A DNA stretch of 64,000 nucleotides, from NCBI GenBank assembly GCA_030159075.1, contig BROG01000073.1:565001-629000 (forward strand). The letters run 5' to 3'. How positions within the stretch are numbered: position 1 is the stretch's first letter; every line of letters starts with the position of its first letter. The stretch is from Atrina japonica (taxonomy: Eukaryota; Mollusca; Bivalvia; Pterioida; Pinnidae). This document shows positions 1 to 12,025 of this stretch, piece by piece. Position numbers and translations under genes: made by a program. The notes under the pieces are model-generated. The model made no database searches. It saw only the letters and a list, made by a program, of their open reading frames with translations, and had not been told where the DNA came from.

Positions 1-2115
1 CTTTTGTATTCATTTGTTATTACTATTTAGGGGCATTAGATATAACACTTTTGTATTCATTTGTTATTACTATTTAGTGGTGTTAGATATAACACTTTTG
101 TATTCAGTTGTCATTACTATTTAGGGGTGATAGATATAACACTTTTGTATTCAGTTGTTATTACTATTTAGGGTCATTAGATATAACACTTTTGTATTCA
201 TTTGTTATTACTATTTAGGGGCGTTAGATATAGCACTTTTGTATTCAGTTGTCATAACTATTTAGGGGCATGGGATAAAACACTTGGTTTCAGTTGTTAC
301 TACTATTTAGGGGCTTAAATATATATATCTTTTATATTCATTTGTTAGTACTATTTAGGGGCGTTAGATATAACACTTTTGTATTCATTTGTTTTTACTA
401 TTTAGGGGTGTTAGATATAGCACTTTTGTATTCAGTTGTCATTACTATTTAGGGGCGTTAGATATAACACTTTTGTATTCAGTTGTTATTACTATTTAGG
501 GGCATTAGATATAACACTTTTGTATTCATTTGTTATTACCATTTAGGGGCGTTAGATATAACACTTTTATATTCATTTGTTATTACTATTTAGGGGTGTT
601 AAATATAACACTTTTGTATTCAGTTGTTATTACTATTTAGGGGCATTAGATATAACACTTTTATATTCATTTGTTATTACTATTTAGGGGCATTAGATAT
701 AACACTTTTGTATTCAGTTGTTATTACTATTTAGGGGCATTAGATATAACACTTTTGTATTCAGTTGTTATTACTATTTAAGGGCTTGGGATAAAACACT
801 TGGTGTCAGTTGTTATTACTATTTAGGGGCGTTAGATATAACACTTTTGTATTCATTTGTTATTACTATTTAGGGGGGTTAGATATAACGTTTTTATTCA
901 GTGGTTATTACTATTTAGGGGCATTAGATATAACACTTTTGTATTCATTTGTTATTACTATTTAGGGGGGTTAGATATAACGTTTTTATTCAGTGGTTAT
1001 TACTATTTAGGGGCATTAGATATAACACTTGTTATTACTATTTGGGGGCGTTAGATATAACACTTTTGTATTAATTTGTTATTACTATTTAGGGATGTTA
1101 GATATAACACTTGTATTCAGTTGTTATTAATATTCAGGGGCATTAGATATAACACTTTTGTATTCATTTGTTATTACTATTTAGGGACGTTAGATATAAC
1201 ACTTTTGTATTCAGTTGTTATTACTATTTAGGGGCATTAGATATAACACTTTTGTATTCATTTGTTATTACTATTTAGGGGCGTTAGATATAACACTTTT
1301 GTATTCATTTATTATTACTATTTAGTGGCGTTAGATTTAACACTTTTATATTCATTTGTTAATACTATTTAGGGGCGTTAAATATAACACTTTTGTATTC
1401 AGTTGTTATTACAATTTAAGGGCATGGGATAAAACACTTGGTGTCAGTTGTTATTACTATTTAGGGGCGTTAGATATAACACTTTTGTATTCATTTGTTA
1501 TTACTATTTAGGGATGTTAGATATAACACTTGTATTCAGTTGTTATTAATATTCAGGGGCATTAGATATAACACTTTTGTATTCATTTGTTATTACTATT
1601 TAGGGACGTTAGATATAACACTTTTGTATTCAGTTGTTATTACTATTTAGGGCATTAGATATAAAACTTTTGTATTCATTTGTTATTACCATTTAGGGGC
1701 GTTAGATATAACACTTTTGTATTCATTTATTATTACTATTTAGTGGCGTTAGATTTAACACTTTTATATTCATTTGTTATTACTATTTAGGGGCGTTAAA
1801 TATAACACTTTTGTATTCAGTTGTTATTACTATTTAGGGGGGTTAGATATAACGTTTTTATTCAGTGGTTATTACTATTTAGGGGCATTAGATATAACAC
1901 TTGTTATTACTATTTGGGGATGTTAGATATAACACTTTTGTATTAATTTGTTATTACTATTTAGGGACGTTAGATATAACACTTGTATTCAGTTGTTATT
2001 AATATTTAGGGACATTAGATATAACACTTTTGTATTCATTTGTTATTACTACTTAGGGTAGTTAGATATAACACTTTTGTATTCAGTTGTTATTACTATT
2101 TAAGGATGTTATAAA
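1..2115. repeat. 47-bp minisatellite array, cut by window start
   Basis: About 45 contiguous copies of a 47-bp AT-rich unit containing 'tactatttaggggc' and 'gttagatataacac'. Copies differ mainly at 'cattt/cagtt' and at 'gcatt/gcgtt/gtgtt'. Variants are not random: a block at about 1091-1410 recurs at about 1510-1830, offset by 419 bp (about nine units), with the same private variants ('agggatg', 'attcagggg', 'agtggcgttagattt'). Two divergent 'cgtttttattcagtgg' monomers also recur (near 885, 975 and 1850). The array ends near 2110 with decayed copies. Its left end lies outside the window. No coding potential is supported; short open frames here are repeat by-products. Confidence 0.95.
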
Positions 2116-3604
2116 ACACCTGTATACATGTACTTTGACGACAGTAAAATTGCTTTCATTTTGTTTATTTTTAATCCATATTAGACATTTTTGTTTAGAT
2201 AAAATAAGTTTTTTTTATGAATGTGTTAGATAAAAATCTCCTTTATGTATAAATGGTTTATTTTCGATTGATAAATATAATGAAGTGCTATGAATCGTAT
2301 AGCTGTTTAATCTATGTGTGCAGTAGTATACCTTTACAGCAAGTTGATTTTTGGATGTATTTTATCAAATAAAAACCCTCTGTTTTATAGTGTTTTTATG
2401 AATTCATGAATAGTGGCATATCGTGTATCTACGTACAAATTTGGCGTAATTTTATTTTAAATGCAAGTCACTTAAATTATATATTCAGGTGTTAGATTTG
2501 TTTTTTATGGTATATTTAATTATCTGTGTCTGCTATTTACCAAACTAAATACAAACTTCAATTAGGCTTTACCTGCTAAAGTTGTTGATGGGATATTCTT
2601 ATTTACAAATTAGGCTATTAAATTCGTCTACAGAAACTCATTTTCAACAGTTAACAGCTTTTCTTTATTCTCCTCTTTATACAATTGCTTTGATTGATTT
2701 ACCTTGAAAAATTTCTTTTTTCATCACATTAAAATGTTACTCCATCCCATTTAACAATCACTCCAGCCATTTAACATCATCGTTCAATATTCACAGTTAT
2801 TTACAGATATATCGGTAGTACATTGTAGTTGTGGAAGGCTGTACCATGTACTACATGTATAATGTCTCCATCTTTTGCTACCTGTCTTGAAGTAATATTT
2901 TGTGGGAATGGGGAGAAAACTTTAAGTCTGATTATTGTCACTCAAAGTTATCTTACCTTAACTCTAGTTCCTAACACCTGTTTTATGTTTACCTGTGACA
3001 GGTACATGCATTACCTGACAGGTAGGTGCTAATGACAATAGTAAATTAATCATTGTTAGACATGTCCATATTGAAAACTTTATGTTGGATTTGACAGAAT
3101 TCCAATGTTTGAAGTATGTTGGTGTTGTACCAAGATCAAATTTTAATAGGATTCATTTTACATCAATGAAATTTGTTAAATTCTAAAGGTTAAGATTCAG
3201 AATCTTGGGAAATTGATATATTGAACTGAAATGATAGTATCACTGATACAGATGACCTTATCAAGCTAAATAAGGGTCATTATACTTAAAACAATTTTGG
3301 AACCATGAAAAAAATTCACAAGTCATAAAATTATTTCATAAAATTGTACCATCACTTATTACTTTTCGGTACTTTTTTGTGAGGCCTTCATGGTCCCACT
3401 GGAACTTAAACTGATTTGTGGGATAATTTTTCCAGTTTACTTTCGGAAAGTTGATAGTTTCTTCCTGGAGTACATTGTAACTTGGTTCTCTCCACCACCA
3501 CTAAAAACTGACTGCCACCATAGATCTGAAAAATTGTGGAGTTTGGTGAAAAACATTCCAAATCAATTTAATATGTACTTTTGTTGTTGTATCATTGTTG
3601 TGTA
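2116..3604. other. Unique AT-rich DNA, no gene seen
   Basis: No array, structured RNA or convincing exon is visible. Open frames are at most about 70 codons, which is expected by chance at this base composition. A short duplication with 'acctgtgacaggtacatg..acctgacaggtagg' lies near 2990-3025. Confidence 0.6.
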
Positions 3605-3855
3605 TTAGTAGAGGACTGGACTTGGAGGTGGAAGATTCCAGTTTAAATCCTGGTAATGCTTAAGACTTTAACCATAGATAGTGACTTGTTTCTTCACCAA
3701 GAATTTGACATACCAAAATTACAATGGTCCCATGTGACACATAACAGAATGTCATTGGCTATATTCCATACCAATGGTATACATTCAAGGTTCTTTATCC
3801 ATAGTTGGTGATGTTTTATATCAATCAAAAATTGTTGGTTGGACATTAAACAATA
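3605..3855 (+). mobile_element. Degenerate tRNA-derived SINE
   Basis: A decayed tRNA-like head ('ggacttggaggtgg' followed by the B-box-like 'cagtttaaatcctgg') is followed by a body with 'ttcttcaccaag' and 'ggtcccatgtgacaca'. The same body motifs occur in the SINE at 21785-22055. The 3' end ('ggtgatgtttta...ttggacattaaacaa') resembles the tail I associate with bivalve SINEs. Order head, central domain, tail is as expected for a plus-strand insertion. It is non-autonomous and would depend on a LINE reverse transcriptase. It is too diverged to define target-site duplications by eye. The family name is left open. Confidence 0.6.
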
Positions 3856-5372
3856 TTGAAATGAAAGCAAAACTTTGTATACAGTGTTTTAAATGGTTGC
3901 TATGGTAATTTTTGTTTGACTTTTGTTTTTTATCTGTCTTACTTACAGACCTGCCAACTGATAGTGATTACTTTTTTTTTATTTTTTTTACATCATATAT
4001 TTCTGTCTTACAATAAACTAGGATTTTCAGAATATTTTGGTATTTTGTACCCATATACTGATTCCTTTCATAATTCCTGTATGTTATTTTTTTTTATATG
4101 TTTGTAAGCATCTGCTATTAGGTAGTATCTTATGCTTCATAAGGTAAATAAAAGGCTGTCATCTAAGACAGGAGAGAAAGATACTGTAGCTTTCCTCAGA
4201 TGTTGTGGCCAATTTGATATAGTATTGTTATCCCTGTTAACATTTTGGATGCCATTTCGAAAACTGCCAGCTTTCTGGTTATAGGATCATAAGGTTTATT
4301 TCCTGTCTAAGGACATGGTATAAAGTCTTACCAGGGGGGGAAGAGAGAGAGAGAGGGGGGAGAGAGAGAGAGAGAGAGAGCGAGAGAGAAAATGAGAATG
4401 ATATTCTCTGTATTATTATATTGCACTTGTGTGGCTTTTGTTAAGAAGTTGTGAGTGCACATTTGATTTACTATTAAGACAAATGCTGAGAAAAGTTGAA
4501 TTATGTAAGGACTTTAATGTAAAGGATTGAAATTTGTCAACGTTGACCTTTAACTAAATGTATATCGTCTGTTAACGCGTTGGATCTAAATCTTACCATA
4601 CGTCATGTTCAAATGTGTATAGTGATAATTTACCTCCCATATGTCAACCTATCATTCCTTTACCCCCATTCCTCTCCCTGATTAATTTATCGACAAAAAT
4701 ATTTGTCTGCATTTTTTCATGATAAAGATCAGCTTTTTATTTATTGACATTGTTGGTAAACATTAAAACGATTAATTCCTATATCTTCCATCAAATACCA
4801 ACCTATATCTCCCCTGAGTCATATATGATGACTATGAAATTAAGAGGAATTATATTTATATAAAAATCCTTGATTAGAGTATCATTATTGAAACAATGGA
4901 ATGTCATGTCCATCTGTTAGTTGTATATATAGTTGTATATCAGTTTTGGATACACTGTTTTACTTTTATATACATTGTCAAAACACACAACATATACATT
5001 AAACAGATACTTACATGTATATAAAGAAATAAAAGATACCCACACATTTATACATATTGCATACCTGTGTTTTGCTACCTATGTGTTTTAAACAGATAAT
5101 ATATCTTGAATGCCAAGAGAGCAAATATTTGCATTCAAATGTGTAATTGGTACTGGATCCTCAATTTTAACTTTGACATATAAAAAGAAGACATTTTTGT
5201 TGACATATAAAGAGAAGACATTTTTGTTGACATTAAACGTTTCCCATACATTTCATTTCTCTTAGGAAGAATTAAGATCTGTTTCCATAAAATGATGTTT
5301 AGTCTAAGGGTCATTGCTTCTTATTAAAATTTAATAATAAGACAGATGGCCAATCATGGGAATGTTCTCTTA
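3856..5372. other. Unique AT-rich DNA with small simple repeats
   Basis: No gene is supported. It holds a (GA)n tract at about 4335-4392 and a direct duplication of a roughly 30-bp unit ('gacatataaa.agaagacatttttgtt') at about 5175-5236. The rest is non-repetitive. Confidence 0.6.
4335..4392. repeat. (GA)n microsatellite
   Basis: A purine-only run of G blocks and GA dinucleotides, interrupted by one 'gc' ('gagagcgagaga'). It is a simple-sequence tract with no further function visible. Confidence 0.9.
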
Positions 5373-6958
5373 GGGCAGGTTCTACTGTATAGTCCTCAGG
5401 ACAGGTTCTACTGTATAGTCCCCAGGACAGGTTCCACTGTATAGTCCCCAGGACAGGTTATGCTGTATAGTCCCCAGGACAGGTTCCACTGTATAGTCCT
5501 GAGGACAGGTTATGCTGTATAGTCCCCAGGACAGGTTCTGCTGTATAGTACCTCAGGACAGTATAGTACTGAGGACAGTTCTGCTGTATAGTACCCAGGA
5601 CAGTTCCCCTGTATAGTCCTCAGGACAAGTTCCCCTGTATAGTCCTCCAGGACAGGTTCCAGGTATAGTCCCCAGGACAGGTTCTACTGTATAGTCCTCT
5701 CTCCTCAGGACAGGTTCTACTGTATAGTCCTCTCTCCTCAGGACAGGTTCCACTGTATAGTCCTCAGGACAGGTTATGCTGTATAGTCCCCAGGACAGGT
5801 TCTGCTGTATAGTCCTCAGGCCGCTGTATAGTCCTGAGGACAGGTTCTGCTGTATAGTCCCCAGGACAGGTTCTACTATATAGTCCTCAGGACAAGTTCC
5901 CCCGTATAGTCCTCAGGACAGGTTCCACTGTATAGTCCCCAGGACAGGTTCTGCTGTATAGTCCTCAGGACAAGTTCTGCTGTATAGTCCTCAGGACAGG
6001 TTCTACTGTATAGTCCTCAGGACAAGTTCTGCTGTATAGTCCCCAGGACAGGTTCTGCTGTATAGTCCTCAGGCCGCTGTATAGTCCTGAGTCCTCAGGA
6101 CAAGTTCTGCTGTATAGTCCCCAGGACAGGTTCTGCTGTATAGTCCTCAGGACAAGTTCTGCTGTATAGTCCTCAGGACAGGTTCTACTGTATAGTCCTC
6201 AGGACAGGTTCTACTGTATAGTCCTCAGGACAGGTTCCACTGTATAGTCCCCAGGACAGGTTCTACTGTATAGTCCTCTCTCCTCAGGACAGGTTCTACT
6301 GTATAGTCCTCTCTCCTCAGGACAGGTTCTACTGTATAGTCCTCAGGACAGGTTCCACAGTATAGTCCCCAGGACAGGTTCTACTGTATAGTCCTCTCTC
6401 CTCAGGACAGGTTCTACTGTATAGTCCTATCTCCTCAGGACAGGTTCTACTGTATAGTCCTCTCTCCTCAGGACAGGTTCTACTGTATAGTCCTCTCTCC
6501 TCAGGACAGGTTCTACTGTATAGTCCTCTCTCTTCAGGACAGGTTCTACTGTATAGTCCTCAGGACAGGTTCCGCTGTATAGTCCCTAGGACAGGTTCTA
6601 CTGAATAGTCCCCAGGACAGGTTCCACTGTATAGTCCTCAGGACAGGTTCCGCTGTATAGTCCTCAGGACAGGTTCTGCTGTATAGTCCTCAGGCCGCTG
6701 TATAGTCCTGAGGACAGGTTCTGCTGTATAGTCCCCAGGACAGGTTCTACTGTATAGTCCTCTCTCCTCAGGACAGGTTCCGCTGTATAGTCCTCAGGAC
6801 AGGTTCTGCTGTATAGTCCTCAGGCCGCTGTATAGTCCTGAGGACAGGTTCTGCTGTATAGTCCTGAGGACAGGTTCTGCTGTATAGTCCTGAGGACAGG
6901 TTATGCTGTATAGTCCTCAGGACAGGTTATGCTGTATAGTCCTCAGGACAGGTTCTGC
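5373..6958. repeat. 26-bp minisatellite, GC-richer than surroundings
   Basis: About 55-60 copies of a 26-bp unit built on 'ctgtatagtcctcagg' plus 'acaggttcta'. A 32-bp variant carries an extra 'tctctc' and occurs in runs (about 5695-5750, 6265-6320, 6385-6535). A shortened 'caggccgctgtatagtcctgagg' variant recurs at about 5815, 6070, 6690 and 6820. Monomers contain the self-complementary cctgagg/cctcagg pair, so neighbouring units can fold on each other. The unit shares 'gacaggttccactgtata' with the terminus of the MITE-like family seen at 42461, 46413 and 48025, suggesting the array grew from such a terminus. Confidence 0.95.
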
Positions 6959-7740
6959 AAAATTTTGATTTTGTTATTTCATAAGTGTTTTATATATAGA
7001 AATTTGACAAGAGTATTTGATGTAATTAGCGTATGTCCTTATTTTTATCTTCACCTGCTTAATTCATTGTGCAAAGGAGCTATTAGATTACGCAAATAAT
7101 TAATTTGGAAAGGAATGCATAAGTAGTTGAATTATTAGGTTGTCAGTCAATATTAACGTCATTGTGTACAGAAGTAGCATGAACAAAAATTATCATCAAA
7201 TTGGGATGAAATAAGCGTCACTGAACCAGAAAGAAATATTTCTGCTAAAGGCATATGAATAATGTTGGCAGTATGATTGAATACACTGAATCAGTTTGAT
7301 TGATAGCTCACTGCCACAGGTAATCAGATATCATTGTAAACAATATCATAGGCTAATCACGGCTTTAATTTATTCGTTTTCCTTTTATTGCACATGATTA
7401 CAGATGACCAATGGATTTTCATATACTTTATTTTTTTATATAAATGATTACATTTATCAAGGTGTGATGGATAGCGTTAAGTAGACAGTGGCTAGAGATC
7501 ATTATTAGCACAAAGTTTACTTTTTTGTTACATCAACGAAATGAATGATGATGAAATGACAGATTTATAATGTCCATCTATCTCAGCGGACAGTCATACC
7601 TTCAGCAATTTTCATGGGAATTTAGTTTTAAATTTTTGTAATATGAATGTCATGCCCAAATAGTATTTAAAGTCTTTTTTCTATAGGTGGTCGGTCACTC
7701 TCCTGTATTGACCTATGACCCATCCCCTCTATATATATAT
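6959..7740. other. Unique AT-rich DNA, no gene seen
   Basis: No repeat array, RNA gene or credible exon was found. All open frames are short. Confidence 0.6.
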
Positions 7741-7942
7741 GTTCAATAGTTCTGTGTTGTCCACAACATTGTGGTATGCATTAATCGCAAGATTCCCATT
7801 GATTGTAAATCTTTGATATATATGTACAATGTATTTGTATACAATAGTTTTGAGTTGTCTATATTGTGGTTTGCATTAAACACAAGGCTCTGATATATTG
7901 TTAATCTTTAAAATGTATACAATAGTTTTGAGTTGTCCAGAG
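7741..7942. repeat. Degenerate 80-95 bp tandem duplication
   Basis: Roughly 2.3 diverged copies of a unit beginning 'caatagttctgtgttgtcc' or 'caatagttttgagttgtc' and containing 'attgtggtatgcattaa' or 'attgtggtttgcattaa', then 'gatatat...aatcttt'. The third copy is truncated where the next array begins. Confidence 0.7.
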
Positions 7943-8190
7943 CTTGAAACACTGCTGACCAGAGATGAGAAAGACAGTGTCATACAGCAGGGCTTGTATG
8001 CTAACCAGAGATGAGAGAGGCAGTGTAATACAGCAGGGCTTGAACAACTGCTGACCAGAGAGAAGAGAGACAGTGTCATACAACAGGTCTTGAACCACTG
8101 CTGACCAGAGATAAGACAGATAGTGTCATACAGCCAGAGTGTCATACAATAGGGCCCGAACCACTGCTGACCAGAGATGAGAGATATGAT
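7943..8190. repeat. About 50-bp tandem repeat, five copies
   Basis: Five imperfect copies of a unit containing 'ctgctgaccagagatgagag', 'cagtgtcatacagcagg' and 'gcttgaac'. The fourth copy carries a local duplication of 'cagagtgtcatacaatag'. The open frames on the minus strand here merely follow the repeat and are not supported as genes. Confidence 0.85.
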
Positions 8191-10495
8191 TTAGATATTC
8201 TCTAATCACTTGTTCACAGAGGTCCATTTAACTGATAAAATGATTGATATTTAAGATGTGACCTAAACCTGTGATTTCTTCTAGAGAAGACCTATTACAT
8301 TAAAGAAACCTCATTAATTTAAACGGAAGAAACTCTCACCTCTATTAAGTATAGGTATTGTTCGATTCAAGATAAGATGGTGAGACGGAGTAACCTTTTG
8401 ATTATCATACAGAAGATTCTACTCACTTTTCGGTTATGACAAGCTGCACAGGGAAAAAAGTTTTATTCCTTGCTATAGCCTTGTCCCCTGTGCACTCTTG
8501 CACGTTGATTTGTTCAGTACCTAAACATCCCTTCATATAGTAAATACTTGTTTACATTAAGAAATTTGAGCAAGTTTGCTGTGTATCATAGGGTTTGGGA
8601 AAATAATGACTGGTTGATTTTTATGTTCAAAGCATATTAATTATTCATGTACTGGTCAAGGATATTGGTATGTTTTAATTTGGCAAATTTAGTCACAAGT
8701 ATAATTTTCCACAATTTCTCAAAAGTCACCACAAACTGGACACACAGATTTTTTTTATCCTAGTCCAGTAATATAGAAGTAAGCTTTTGCCCTACATACT
8801 GTGGCTCTTCCAGAACATATCTCTTCTTCAGAACTATATCTCATCTTTATGTTTGTGTAAAATACACAAGGTCTTGTAGACAAAAAGAAGAAACGATCAA
8901 AGAAAATTTGTCTTTTATGATCTTATTTCTGAGTTCTCTTTATGCACTCAAACCTTTTTACATTTTGTGTCAATATCCTTTTTCATTTTTTTTTCATTTT
9001 CAAGGATATCTAAGATCTGATTTTTGGTGGACTTGCTTCTACTTGATAGTTATTTGTTTTTTTTTATCAAATGATGTAATATCTACAAAATCAACACCAC
9101 CTTCCAAAGCTCTATAAAACTGCATTCATTTGCATATCGTTTATCATTTAGAATCAAATGTTATTTTATATATTCTCCCGATGTCATTTGACTCTGCTAA
9201 TTGTTGGATGGCGTCTTCCTGCGTGACTACACTCCACAGACCCAAAGATTAATATGTCCTGAGTTTTCGTTCACTTATGACATGAATCATTTGTAGTTGA
9301 TTGCAAATTTAATGAACCAGACAAAGGCCTGTGATCAAACATTTTTGCACCTTGATATTAATGCCAGCACAGTTTGATGAGGTAGAAATTGACACCTCCC
9401 ACCCTGAAATGGATACCCTTTGCTCAAACTAAATTTGTCGACATTATTCTGAAGCTTGTACTATATCATTGGTTTGTATTGATAATCGTGTTCTTTTGAA
9501 ATCAGAATTAAATGCACATTTTCATGAATATAGATAAATTCTTGAATTTGATAAATGCTGAATGATATTAACAACTTATCATGTTTAAGTGCTGTAGTTG
9601 GGATTACTGTTGAAAGCTTGTAATGTTGGATACTTTTGAAATGTTTTTGATTCCAGATGTAAGTTTTTGAATAAAGAACACTTTCTTCAGTTTACATTTC
9701 ATAATCATGATGTAATTTTGATCTTCTTTTGCTAAACATCAAACCGGTTTGCTCTTTTTATATTAAAAGAGACAAGTGAGTATTTAGTTACTAGATCAAA
9801 ACACACCTGGTGGAATTCTTTTTCATTTCTGTGTGGTTGGGTTTTGGATGGATTTTTAGATTTCGTATTTAATGTTTATTCTTGTTAAAAAGTCATCTCC
9901 AACAAGCAGTGTACTCAGCCAAAAGAAAAAAAATAGTAAAAATTGATATTTGATATATGTTATTCGCAAGATAAAATTTGATGTCATTTTTAAAATAGAT
10001 TAATTTAAATAGAAGAAACATTTACACAGTGATAATTTATTTATGTTACATGGATAGAAAGTCATCAATGATTAATTTGGTGTGCATCACTGACCAGTGC
10101 AACAAGGTTATAGAGTGTGACGGAGATGAATGTCATTGTAGTGACAAAGGCAGTCACTGAAGCATTTCATTGACAGTGCAGTTTCAAAAATTTGTTATGG
10201 TTTCAGATACAAGACAGTGCTGTAATTATTCCTGGTGTTTGTTTTCCTTTAGGATTCAGTAACTGCCATAGGTTCCTTCATGTAGTTTTATATATTTTAT
10301 GTATTTTTAATACTGTATAAGTTTCAAATTCTCAGCAATATTCAAAATGAAAACATACAATAACTAAGATATGGCAGTGTAGTTCTGAGTTTAGGTACAT
10401 ACAGATAGGAGAGGGATGTCACTAAGAAAATCGCAATAAGTTTCCTTGATTACATACACAGTTTGAAAAATATGAAATGCTATAACGTTTTGTTA
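8191..10495. other. Unique AT-rich DNA, no gene seen
   Basis: 2.3 kb without arrays or convincing exons. The longest open frames are under 70 codons and lie within chance expectation. It could be intron or intergenic. Confidence 0.55.
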
Positions 10496-11010
10496 TCCAT
10501 CAATTTGCCCATCATTCTATCCATAGCACTTGAATGTTAAAATCTTTGCCCCATACTAAAGTCTTAAGTTTTTATTGTCAAAGGTTTGCCCATCATTCTA
10601 TCCGTAGCGCTTGAATGTTAAAATCTTTGCCCCATACTAAAGTCTTAAGTTTTTATTGTCCAAGGTTGTCCAAGGTTTGCCCCATACTAAAGTTCTTATC
10701 CCCATAATTCTATCCGTAGCGCTTGAATGTTAAAATCTTAGCCCCGTACTAAAGTCTTAAGTTTTTATTGTCCAAGGTTTGCCCATCATTCTATCCGTAG
10801 CGCTTGAATGTTAAAATCTTTGCCCCATACTAAAGTCTTAAGTTTTTATTGTCCAAGGTTTGCCCATCATTCTATCCGTAGCGCTTGAATGTTAAAATCT
10901 TAGCCCCGTACTAAAATCTTAATGTTTTTATTGTCCAAGGTTTGCCCAACATTCCATAGTGCTTGAATGTTAAATCTTAGCCCCGTACTAAAATCTTTAT
11001 GTTTTGTACA
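10496..11010. repeat. About 82-bp tandem repeat, six copies
   Basis: Six copies of a unit containing 'gcccatcattctatccgtag', 'cgcttgaatgttaaaatctt' and 'gccccatactaaagtctt'. Copy three is scrambled near 10665-10700 ('gttgtccaaggtttgccccatac' joins two unit parts). The last copies are shortened ('acattccatagtgcttg'). Confidence 0.9.
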
Positions 11011-11655
11011 TTATGTAAAACAACAGTCAACAAAGAAATGACATCATGCAGAGTTTAAATTTTGATGCTACCGGCATGGTAAGGCATTTGGATATTGTCA
11101 GTTTTTGCTATTTACCTCTAAGATTTTTTAATGTTTTATGGTGAAGTAGAAAGATTTGAAATATGTATAGATAATGACCGGTAGATAATACCTAAAGCAA
11201 AGTCATCTGGTATAGGTATAAAGGTAATACAAGTGCAATGCTTACAAAAGAATAATATTACACCAAAGGCTGAACTGCATCAGGAATTTAAGGTGTTGTA
11301 TCCAGGGAGAAATGAAAAATGATATCATGGTCAAGGGACAGAGGAAATGAAAAGTAATGGTCAGTGATAAATGTGGACTGGACAGTAGCTAGTTATCAAC
11401 ATGTCAACAATAAAATGAGGTACAGAAATCAGGTGGTACAGGATACAACCTTGATTTGTGTTCTTTTTATTGTTGTTATGAATTATTCAGTTCATTTACA
11501 TACTGGATTAAGATCGTACAGAATCAGAAAACTGGATGGTCCCTTAGTACATCAATAATGCAAGATCAATCAGTGTGCAAGTTGTTGTTCATCTCTGTGT
11601 TGGAGTTTAACACATGAACTAGATGGAAGATGTTGCTGTATTTCATTTTGTTTAC
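11011..11655. other. Unique AT-rich DNA, no gene seen
   Basis: No repeat or gene structure stands out. Short open frames only. Confidence 0.5.
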
Positions 11656-11770
11656 AAAATTTACTTATCTGTTTATGGCGTTCTAGGGGTAGGGCATTTG
11701 CCACACAGATGGGAGGAGTTTGATTCAGATCTATGTAAGACATGAGATTCTTAACCCATTCACACTTAAA
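11656..11770 (+). mobile_element. Possible decayed SINE head (tRNA-like)
   Basis: The order 'gcgttctaggggtagggc' (A-box-like), then a spacer, then 'ggagtttgattcagatc' (B-box-like) matches the head of the other tRNA-derived SINEs in the window. No conserved body or tail follows. It could be a fossil fragment or a coincidence. Confidence 0.35.
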
Positions 11771-12025
11771 GATGCATTTGGACTGATCCAAGTCATTGAT
11801 TTATAGAAAAGTCTATTGTGTTTCAGGGGTTGATTAGTTAAAAACAAGTCATGATTGTACTTTGTAAAGTGCTGTTCTGTTAATTGTTAATGTTTATTTA
11901 ATATAAAGGACCCTTACTGTATTAGAATATCTATATAGTACAGGTCAAAAGTTTTGGCACCTCGCCTATAACTGGTCATGTATTGATGTCTATAAAATCC
12001 TGGTAGGGGATAAACAAAACAAACG

